This document shows, piece by piece, positions 1 to 13,660 of a stretch of 21,439 nt of DNA (within the stretch, counting starts at the first letter, position 1; the number at the start of each line of letters is the position of its first letter). The notes under the pieces are model-generated. The model was not told where the DNA came from, did no database searches, and saw only the letters and a list, made by a program, of their open reading frames with translations. The position numbers were made by a program, and so were the translations under genes. The stretch is from DAOMFM01 sp035429825 (lineage in GTDB: Bacteria; Acidobacteriota; Blastocatellia; UBA7656; JADIYM01). The stretch is from contig JBGAKX010000077.1 of the NCBI GenBank assembly GCA_044224215.1, positions 1-21,439 on the forward strand, in the 5' to 3' direction.

Positions 1-398
1 AGGACGTCATCGACAAGATCAAGGGCGGATGGCTCGACTTTGACGCGGTCGTCGCGACGCCGGACATGATGCGTCTCGTCGGCGCGCTCGGAAAGGTGCT
101 CGGCCCGCGAGGGCTCATGCCGAATCCCAAGACCGGCACGGTGACGTTCGACGTTGCCAAGGCGGTCGAGGAGACAAAGGCAGGCAAGGTCGAGTATCGC
201 GTCGACAAGACCGGCGTCATCCACTGCGGCGTCGGCAAGGTTTCGTTCGAAAAGGACAAGCTGATCGAGAACGCGCAGGTCTTGATCGATGCGGTCTTGA
301 AGGCCAAGCCGTCCGCGGCCAAGGGCAAGTATGTGAAGAGCGCCGTCGTCGGAACGACGATGGGCCCCGGCATCAAGCTCGAGCTGACGGCCGTCTAG
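1..398 (+). CDS. rplA: 50S ribosomal protein L1, 3' part
   Basis: The reading frame is open from base 3 and ends with TAG at 396-398, giving the last 131 residues of L1. L1 binds 23S rRNA in the mobile L1 stalk and helps release deacylated tRNA from the E site; in many bacteria it also represses its own mRNA. The family signature around the conserved GPRGLMPNPKTGTV segment (positions about 111-143) is present, and so is the C-terminal TMGPGIKLEL segment. The first ATG in frame (66) is not the start, because recognisable L1 sequence (GGWLDFDAVVATPDMM) precedes it; the true start lies outside the window. The gene is followed after 14 nt by rplJ, so the two are almost certainly co-transcribed. 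Identity is secure from sequence and gene order. Confidence 0.97.
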   Translation, partial: DVIDKIKGGWLDFDAVVATPDMMRLVGALGKVLGPRGLMPNPKTGTVTFDVAKAVEETKAGKVEYRVDKTGVIHCGVGKVSFEKDKLIENAQVLIDAVLKAKPSAAKGKYVKSAVVGTTMGPGIKLELTAV

Positions 399-412
399 CG
401 AGGAGAATTTTC

Positions 413-928
413 GTGAAGACACGCAACCAGAAGATTACGGATCTGCAGAAGCTCAAAGAGGATTTCACGGGCGTTTCGACTGCCTACCTTGTCGACTTCA
501 AGGGGTTGACGGTGGGCGAGGACGCCGAGTTGCGCGAGCTTGTTGCAAAGGCAAAGATCACCTATCGCGTGGTCAAGAACACGCTGGCCCGACTGGCGGT
601 TGAGGGCACGTCGCTCGAGCCCGTGCGCGACAAGTTCGTCGGCACCACGGCGATCGCGACGACGCCCGACGATCCCGTTCAGACAGCCAAGGTGCTGACC
701 GACTTTGCAAAGAACCATGCGAAGTTCGTCTTCAAGGCTGGCATTGTGGACGGTCGCGTCATCGACGTGGCCGACATCGAGAAACTGGCGACCATGCCGT
801 CCAAGGAGGAGCTCATCTCCAAGATGATGTTCCTGCTCAATTCGGGCGCGCAGCGGCTCGCCGTCGTCACGTCCGGAGTTGCTCGCAACCTGGCGATCGT
901 TGTCAACGAGGCAAAGGCCAAAGAGTAG
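413..928 (+). CDS. rplJ: 50S ribosomal protein L10
   Basis: L10 (171 residues, normal length) forms the base of the ribosomal stalk: its N-terminal domain binds 23S rRNA and its C-terminal helix carries L7/L12 dimers, which recruit translation factors. The N-terminal half has the usual VDFKGLTV and VVKNTLARLA segments, and the C-terminal part is the amphipathic helix that receives L12. The start is GTG at 413, chosen because a clear GAGGAG ribosome-binding site (400-405) sits 7 nt upstream and the protein begins with a normal L10 N-terminus. The gap to rplA is only 14 nt, leaving no room for an E. coli-type L10 leader between the two genes. If L10 autoregulates here, its operator must lie elsewhere, for example inside rplA or upstream of it. 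Confidence 0.98.
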   Translation: MKTRNQKITDLQKLKEDFTGVSTAYLVDFKGLTVGEDAELRELVAKAKITYRVVKNTLARLAVEGTSLEPVRDKFVGTTAIATTPDDPVQTAKVLTDFAKNHAKFVFKAGIVDGRVIDVADIEKLATMPSKEELISKMMFLLNSGAQRLAVVTSGVARNLAIVVNEAKAKE

Positions 929-943
929 CGACTGGCAACCGTT

Positions 944-959
944 CGCCGGAGTGCCGGCG
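944..959 (+). other. Small hairpin in the rplJ-rplL gap
   Basis: A perfect 6-bp GC stem (944-949 with 954-959) and AGTG loop sits in the 99-nt rplJ-rplL spacer. A run of five T residues follows at 973-977, about 13 nt beyond the stem, which is too far for a classical intrinsic terminator. The AT-rich stretch 970-990 stands out in this GC-rich genome and may keep the rplL ribosome-binding site unstructured or hold a weak promoter; I find no convincing -35/-10 pair. The function is inferred only. Confidence 0.3.
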
Positions 960-1027
960 TGTCGGGTTCGAATTTTTGATTACTTTATTACGGAAGCGCT
1001 GATGCGCGTTGAAGGAGTGACCTAGCA

Positions 1028-1414
1028 ATGGCTGATACGGCAAAGCTCCAGGGCATCCTGGACCAGATCAAGGAACTGACGCTGCTCGAGGCAGCCGAGC
1101 TCGTCAAGATGATGGAAGAGGCGTTCGGCGTCTCGGCAGCGGCGGCAGCCGTCGCTGCGGCACCGGGAGCGGCCGTCGCCGCGGCCCCGGTCGAGGAGAA
1201 GGACGAGTTCGACGTGATTCTCGCCGGCTTTGATGCGGCGAAGAAGATCGGGATCATCAAGGTCGTGCGCGAACTCACCGGTCTCGGGCTGAAGGAAGCC
1301 AAGGACCTCGTTGAGGCGGCTCCCAAGCCGCTCAAGGAGGGCGTTGCCAAGGCGGAAGCCGAGGCGATGAAGGCCAAGCTGGCCGAAGCCGGCGCGACGG
1401 TCGAGCTCAAGTAG
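1028..1414 (+). CDS. rplL: 50S ribosomal protein L7/L12
   Basis: L7/L12 (128 residues, normal length) is the multi-copy stalk protein that recruits EF-Tu, EF-G, IF2 and release factors to the ribosome. All three parts are visible: an N-terminal helical dimerisation domain (about residues 1-35, with LTLLEAAELVKMMEEAFGV), an Ala/Pro-rich flexible hinge (about 36-57), and the C-terminal factor-binding domain with the conserved KIGIIKVVRELTGLGLKEAK helix and the EAAPKPLKEGV segment. The ATG at 1028 is preceded by AAGGAG at 1012-1017. It lies 99 nt after rplJ in the same orientation. The 532-nt region that follows holds a strong hairpin, which may set the stoichiometry between ribosomal proteins (upstream) and RNA polymerase subunits (downstream). 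Confidence 0.98.
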   Translation: MADTAKLQGILDQIKELTLLEAAELVKMMEEAFGVSAAAAAVAAAPGAAVAAAPVEEKDEFDVILAGFDAAKKIGIIKVVRELTGLGLKEAKDLVEAAPKPLKEGVAKAEAEAMKAKLAEAGATVELK

Positions 1415-1428
1415 TATTTCGGGGTTTC

Positions 1429-1488
1429 GGGCCGGGAGGAGTCGGATCGTTGGGGCGCGTCCCCTTCGAGCCGACTTCTCCCGGTCCC
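1429..1488 (+). terminator. Long nested hairpin after rplL (attenuator or processing-site candidate)
   Basis: Bases 1429-1445 pair with 1471-1488 to form 17 pairs, interrupted only by a bulged T at 1485 and with one G-U pair (1439/1477). Inside, 1447-1449 pair with 1467-1469 and GGGG 1452-1455 pairs with CCCC 1461-1464, so nearly the whole 60 nt folds as one rod. It begins 15 nt after the rplL stop. No T-run follows, so a partial (attenuating) terminator or a double-strand-specific RNase site is more likely than a full stop; rpoBC must still be expressed. The function is inferred from structure and position. Confidence 0.6.
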
Positions 1489-1717
1489 GTCCCCCATCCT
1501 TTACAACTCCGCACCCCGGGTGTAGCCTGATGTGCGGACAATGGGGTTAGGGCGGGTAAAGATTCGAACGACCCAGCCAACGAAGCGCGCAGACACGCGG
1601 CCGCTGGAGGTGTCTCTCCAGACGGTCGTTTTGTCGCGCCCTGATCCCGGGCCCTGCGTGGAGCCACATCGAGGGGCGGTCTTGCTCGTGCCTCAATGCC
1701 ATCGCGAACCTATGAAA

Positions 1718-1852
1718 CCCCGTTTTGCGTCGGCCGGTACGGAAGCGCGCCCCTCGGTGTCGCTGCACGGCAGGCAGAGTGAATGTTTGGTGAGTTTATT
1801 GGGCTGAGTACCTGAGTACCGAGTGAGGGAAAGCGAGTGCCGCGAAACGGGG
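1718..1852 (+). ncRNA. Candidate structured RNA element in the rpoB leader
   Basis: A 12-bp helix with a single G-U pair can form between 1718-1729 and 1841-1852, closing a 111-nt domain. Inside it, CTCGGT 1753-1758 pairs with ACCGAG 1818-1823, and CTGC 1763-1766 pairs with GCAG 1770-1773 around a 3-nt loop. The nesting is consistent, so a multi-helix cis-regulatory element is possible. GC-rich DNA makes chance helices common, and I cannot test covariation, so this remains a candidate. Confidence 0.3.
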
Positions 1853-1946
1853 CTCCGGGTCGAGACGCAAGAGGCGTCTCCCTGCGCGCCATCGTTGCCG
1901 ACACCTCGTCCCCGATACCTCCTCTTCAACCTGGAGCGACAGAAGA

Positions 1947-6308
<4,362 letters not shown>

Positions 6309-6329
6309 GCAATAGGCCGTTGAGTCATG

Positions 6330-6356
6330 AGCGGCGCCCCTGATTTTGGCGCTGCT
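6330..6356 (+). other. Hairpin in the rpoB-rpoC gap
   Basis: Bases 6330-6338 pair with 6348-6356 (9 pairs, one G-U) around a 9-nt loop. The stem lies in the 68-nt rpoB-rpoC spacer, immediately before the rpoC ribosome-binding site GAGGAG at 6360-6365. No terminating T-run follows. It could stabilise the processed rpoC mRNA or tune rpoC translation; neither role can be shown from sequence. Confidence 0.4.
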
Positions 6357-6376
6357 GCAGAGGAGATCGAAGCAAG

Positions 6377-10581
<4,205 letters not shown>

Positions 10582-10591
10582 GGAGCCGCAG

Positions 10592-11131
10592 GTGGACGCA
10601 GACACACGCAGATATCCACTGCGTCTGTCTGCGTTCGTCTGCGTTCTTCTCTTTTGTGTTGCCGGGTGCACGCCCCGGCAGGAGGCTCAGGAGATCGTCG
10701 ATCTCGAGCCCGAGCGCCAGATCAACACCGACCTGACGTTCCCAAAGAACCCTCGGCGATGGGCATTCGTTTCCACGCGTGTGACAGGGCAGCCCGGCGA
10801 GCCGTTTCCCGGATTCCAGGTCGTCGCCGCAAACCCGTTCGCGGCGCGGCTTCTCGAAGAAGGCAAGACGGCGGACCGCGGCGTGAAGTTTGCGCAGTTC
10901 GTATACGACACCCAGACCGGGCCCATGTTGTTCCAGCCAGGCGAGTTGCGGCGTGTCAACCTGCTCGTCCAGGACCCTGATCGGTACGCGGAGACGGGCG
11001 GCTGGGGGTATGCAAGCTACGACGGCGCGGGGCAGTCGATCGCGGTGAATGCGGCGACGGACTGTATTTCATGCCACAAGACCGGACCGATCACGCCGTA
11101 CTTTCCTTCAAAGGCGGCCGGAAAACCTTGA
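10592..11131 (+). CDS. Mono-heme lipoprotein, cytochrome P460-like
   Basis: This 179-residue protein starts at GTG 10592, with AAGGAG (10580-10585) overlapping the rpoC stop. It has a lipoprotein signal peptide with a lipobox VAG-C at residues 23-26, so it should be anchored on the outer face of a membrane. A single c-type heme motif CISCH lies at residues 158-162. The fold pattern (W-x-FVSTR, a conserved NPFA, a VxxLVQDPDRYAETGGWGY segment, then CXXCH near the C-terminus) resembles the cytochrome P460 family, some of whose members oxidise hydroxylamine; many have no known substrate, so I assign no reaction. It follows rpoC by only 10 nt, where rpsL often lies in other bacteria. The hydrophobic core of its signal peptide is encoded in or beside a palindromic repeat. 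Family assignment is by eye. Confidence 0.65.
   Translation: MDADTRRYPLRLSAFVCVLLFCVAGCTPRQEAQEIVDLEPERQINTDLTFPKNPRRWAFVSTRVTGQPGEPFPGFQVVAANPFAARLLEEGKTADRGVKFAQFVYDTQTGPMLFQPGELRRVNLLVQDPDRYAETGGWGYASYDGAGQSIAVNAATDCISCHKTGPITPYFPSKAAGKP
10597..10633 (+). repeat. Imperfect palindrome overlapping the signal-peptide codons
   Basis: Bases 10597-10611 and 10619-10633 form a 15-bp inverted repeat with one mismatch (10605/10625) around a 7-nt centre. A further partial copy of the TCTGCGTTC unit follows up to about 10645. The CGCAGAC.../...TCTGCG pattern resembles a short dispersed intergenic repeat that I recall from many uncultured-bacterium genomes, where it is translated as LRLSAF-like peptides. 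Whether it recurs in this genome cannot be seen from one window. Confidence 0.55.
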
Positions 11132-11141
11132 AAATGTAGGT

Positions 11142-11157
11142 GGTTGCGCCCGCAACC
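11142..11157 (+). other. Short hairpin between the P460-like gene and the redoxin gene
   Basis: GGTTGC at 11142-11147 pairs perfectly with GCAACC at 11152-11157 around a GCCC loop, 10 nt after the P460-like stop codon. No T-run follows. It may be a weak terminator or mRNA-stabilising element, or chance in GC-rich DNA. Confidence 0.3.
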
Positions 11158-11204
11158 CGGCGCCGGACCCGCGCATCGTACCCGCGCCGGACAAGGGAGA
11201 TGGA

Positions 11205-11714
11205 ATGACAACATTGCGACATCGACTTCTCACCGTGGCACTTGTTGCAGTGCTTGCTCCAATGTGTGCTACCGCACAAAGCCTCACGGGCTCGCTGCGC
11301 GACACGAACGGTCAGGCGGTTCCTGTCGAGCAGCTGCGCGGACACGTCACGGTGCTCCTGTTTGGCGGTCTCGTCGATCCGCAGAGCCCTGAGGAGCTTC
11401 CCGTGCTTCAGCGAGTCGCGGCCAAATACGCCGCGCGGGGAGTCGTCGTCTACTGGGTGAGCCTTGATCCCGACGCCACGAGCGACGCGCAACTGACTGG
11501 ATTTGCAGCGTCGAACGGGTTTCGCGGGCAGGTGCTTCGCGACCCGAACGGGGCGGTATTGCGCACGGTAAGCGGCAGCCGCCGGCCGCAGCTCCCGACC
11601 ATCGTCGTGCTCGATTCGAACGCCGCGATGGCCGGTCAGCCGATCGGCGGATTTGATCGCGACGCCGACATGGTCGGCCAGCTGTCACGCATAATCGATC
11701 CGGCCCTCAAGTAG
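11205..11714 (+). CDS. Exported thioredoxin-fold (TlpA/redoxin-like) protein lacking catalytic cysteines
   Basis: The start is ATG 11205 with GGGAG at 11195-11199, giving 169 residues; an upstream extension of the open frame is not supported. An N-terminal hydrophobic segment (residues about 8-22) ending ATA-Q predicts signal peptidase I cleavage and a periplasmic location. The mature part follows the redoxin pattern: a strand TVLLFGG, a helix PEELPVLQRVAAKYAARG, a strand VVVYWVSLD, and a LPTIVVLD segment where the cis-proline normally sits. In TlpA or AhpC/TSA proteins the first strand leads into WCXXC or a peroxidatic Cys; here it reads GGLVDPQSPEE, with no cysteine. The only cysteine lies in the signal peptide. 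It is therefore unlikely to do thiol chemistry and may bind a partner. It sits 73 nt after the heme lipoprotein gene. Confidence 0.7.
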   Translation: MTTLRHRLLTVALVAVLAPMCATAQSLTGSLRDTNGQAVPVEQLRGHVTVLLFGGLVDPQSPEELPVLQRVAAKYAARGVVVYWVSLDPDATSDAQLTGFAASNGFRGQVLRDPNGAVLRTVSGSRRPQLPTIVVLDSNAAMAGQPIGGFDRDADMVGQLSRIIDPALK

Positions 11715-11744
11715 CCGGCGCCTAACGCGCGCCACGTCGACCTG

Positions 11745-11777
11745 CCTTTGCGCGTTGAGATTCACAAGCGCAAAAGG
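11745..11777 (+). terminator. Hairpin after the redoxin-like gene
   Basis: Bases 11745-11756 pair with 11766-11777 (11 pairs, with bulges at 11754 and 11775) around a 9-nt loop. It lies 30 nt after the redoxin stop and 46 nt before the radical SAM start. No T-run follows on the + strand. It could be a weak terminator or a processing point separating the two genes. Confidence 0.35.
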
Positions 11778-11823
11778 GGCCGATGGTGTACTCTCTCTGG
11801 AGCCCAATCCAAGGAGAGTGCCT

Positions 11824-13560
11824 ATGTCCGCGGCTCGAGGGAAGCCCGTTGTTCTAACGGCTCCGCTCACTGAGAGTATTGATCACGCCGGCTTCTTTAT
11901 TCAGATGTCGCTTGCCTCGATTCCGCAATGGATGGAATGGGTCATCGACAAGAAGTATCCGAGCTGGCGTGACGTTCCGGTCCACGCGGACGGGTCCGCG
12001 GGAACCGCGCCGGCTGGTCTCCGCGTCGTCGAGGAAGTGCTCGCGCGCGAGTTCGGCCGTGACAACGTCGTCGTCTGCTATCCGGACCAGCTGGATCAGT
12101 TCCTTGGGCCCGAGACCCGCGCCGTCGGCATCTCCACGCACAATCCACTCGGCACGACGTTCGCTGCCGGTGTCTATGCGTCGATCTTCGGAAGTTCGAA
12201 GGAGCCCGTCAACTCGCTGTACGCGAGGAAGATGTTCGAGAAGATCAAGAACCATCCGAATCGCGACAACTTCAAGGTGATTCTCGGCGGCTCGGGCGCG
12301 TGGCAGATCGGCGAGACCGAAACGCACGAACAGTTCGGAATCGACTGCGTCGTCAGCGGCCGCGCCGAGGCAAAGGACGCGATCAACGTGTTCCATCAGG
12401 CGCTCGAAGGCAAGGACCTTCCGCGCCACGTCGACGCGCACCATCCGATGAGCGTCACCGAGATGATCGTGCCCGAGACGCGCACGTCGTTCGGCGTCAT
12501 CGAGATGACGACGGGCTGCGGCCGTCGATGCAGCTTCTGTCTTCCCGATCTCAATCCGCGGATCTCGTTCCCCAAGGAAGAGATCATGAAGGCGGTCCAT
12601 GCGAATGTTGCCGACGGCAACACGCAGGTGTCGCTTGCGACCGAAGACATGTTCGTGTGGCGCTCGGACGAGGCAGGGCTCCCGTTCTTCGTGCCGAACC
12701 GGGCGGAGATGGTCGATCTCTACCAGACGATCGCCGACACGCCTGGCGTGAAGCACGTCACGCTGTCGCACAGCACGATGGCGCCGGCGCTCGTCGACCC
12801 TGACCTGATAAAGGACCTCAGCGACATTCTTCTCGAGAAGAGCCCGATCCACCTGAAGGCAGTCAGCACCCATCCGGAGGGCAAGGCGCTTGCGCCGCTC
12901 ATCGGAATCGAAACGGGCTCGGTGAAGATCGCGCGAAAGATCATGGCCGGCAAGGCCCTGCCGTTCGACGTGAAGTACTGGCCGCACGTCGTCCTCGAAG
13001 GTCTCGAGGTGCTCAACAAGAACAACTGGTTCCCCGTGTGCACGCTCATCGTCGGCTCGCCCGACGAGACGGACGAGGATTCGATGGCGACGCTCGACAT
13101 GCTTTACGAAGCGGAGCGCCGCGGCCTCTACTGCATGTGGGTGCCCTCGATCTTTACGCCGCTCAAGGACACGCGGATGGAGAAGGCGGTCGGTGTCCAG
13201 GAGACGATGCAGCTGAGCAAGCTGCAGTGGCAGGTGATCATGAAGGCGTGGCGGCTTGCCTCGAGCATCGGCATCCAGTCGACGTGGGGCAAGGTGTCGT
13301 TCGGACTCGGATCGCTCGTCGTGTGGGCGACACGGCTTCGCAGGGTCAACGGCCCGAACTTTACGTGGCCGCTGATGCAGTTCTCCAAGACGATTCCCGA
13401 GTCGTGGATGCATCGCACCGGAAAGCTCTACGAGGGCAAGCCGATCGAGCGGATGACGCGCGATCAGCTGCTCGAAACGGTACGCCCCGAATGGCGCGAG
13501 AAGATGCGCCAGGCGCAGGAGGCGACACCGGCGCCCGCGCAGGAGCTGGTGGCTCAGTAG
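11824..13560 (+). CDS. B12-binding-type radical SAM protein, substrate unknown
   Basis: The start is ATG 11824, with AAGGAG at 11811-11816, giving 578 residues. An earlier in-frame ATG-type start at 11755 lacks a ribosome-binding site. The radical SAM motif CXXXCXXC is at C232, C236 and C239 (TGCGRRCSFC); it should bind a [4Fe-4S] cluster and cleave S-adenosylmethionine. Residues about 70-200 (AVGISTHNPLG, then VILGGSGAWQIG, then DCVVSGRAE) follow the Rossmann-like layout of cobalamin-binding domains in class B radical SAM enzymes, though without the DXHXXG histidine motif. The region after residue 300 holds the IGIETGSVKIARKIM segment typical of the radical SAM barrel. The C-terminal 110 residues (about 470-578) are Trp-rich and unfamiliar. 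Methylation or rearrangement of an unknown substrate is possible; neighbours give no clear pathway. It is not obviously BchE or HpnP. Confidence 0.8.
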   Translation: MSAARGKPVVLTAPLTESIDHAGFFIQMSLASIPQWMEWVIDKKYPSWRDVPVHADGSAGTAPAGLRVVEEVLAREFGRDNVVVCYPDQLDQFLGPETRAVGISTHNPLGTTFAAGVYASIFGSSKEPVNSLYARKMFEKIKNHPNRDNFKVILGGSGAWQIGETETHEQFGIDCVVSGRAEAKDAINVFHQALEGKDLPRHVDAHHPMSVTEMIVPETRTSFGVIEMTTGCGRRCSFCLPDLNPRISFPKEEIMKAVHANVADGNTQVSLATEDMFVWRSDEAGLPFFVPNRAEMVDLYQTIADTPGVKHVTLSHSTMAPALVDPDLIKDLSDILLEKSPIHLKAVSTHPEGKALAPLIGIETGSVKIARKIMAGKALPFDVKYWPHVVLEGLEVLNKNNWFPVCTLIVGSPDETDEDSMATLDMLYEAERRGLYCMWVPSIFTPLKDTRMEKAVGVQETMQLSKLQWQVIMKAWRLASSIGIQSTWGKVSFGLGSLVVWATRLRRVNGPNFTWPLMQFSKTIPESWMHRTGKLYEGKPIERMTRDQLLETVRPEWREKMRQAQEATPAPAQELVAQ

Positions 13561-13573
13561 GCTGAACACAGAG

Positions 13574-13593
13574 CCGATCCCGTCAGGGATCGG
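13574..13593. terminator. Bidirectional terminator candidate between the convergent radical SAM gene and priA
   Basis: A perfect 8-bp stem, CCGATCCC (13574-13581) with GGGATCGG (13586-13593), and a GTCA loop lies 13 nt after the radical SAM stop. A second stem, 13628-13634 with 13641-13647 (one G-U), sits near the priA stop. Neither is followed by a T-run, which is common for GC-rich genomes. The position between convergent genes supports a terminator role in both directions. Confidence 0.5.
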
Positions 13594-13660
13594 GGACGCT
13601 CTACGCTGCGCGCATCGTGGGCTTACCCCGATCGCTCACGCGATTGGCTCTGCGTTCATG

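Larger units (their letters stand above)
1415..1946 (+). promoter_or_regulatory. rplL-rpoB intergenic region / rpoB leader
   Basis: These 532 nt hold no credible gene: short open frames on both strands lack family resemblance and ribosome-binding sites. The sequence shows several potential RNA helices: the long stem 1429-1488; an imperfect stem 1546-1557 with 1571-1581; CTGGAG 1604-1609 with CTCCAG 1616-1621; a long-range 12-bp helix 1718-1729 with 1841-1852; and a perfect 7-bp hairpin 1862-1868 with 1874-1880. An 8-nt tandem repeat (CTGAGTAC) occurs at 1804-1819. A weak promoter-like pair is TTTACA (1500-1505), 17 nt, TAGCCT (1523-1528), but the -10 is poor. In E. coli this gap holds an attenuator and an RNase III site; a similar role is inferred here. 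Confidence 0.55.

Noticed and set aside
976..1010. Promoter for rplL in the AT-rich stretch of the rplJ-rplL gap
   Set aside because: TTGATT at 976-981 has no acceptable -10 hexamer at 16-18 nt downstream.
1532..1807. 91-codon open frame in the rplL-rpoB gap
   Set aside because: There is no ribosome-binding site, no family resemblance, and an overlapping minus-strand frame looks equally random. RNA structure better explains the region.
11854..13569. 571-codon minus-strand open frame opposite the radical SAM gene
   Set aside because: The plus strand has the CXXXCXXC motif and a good ribosome-binding site; the antisense product is low-complexity Arg/His/Leu.
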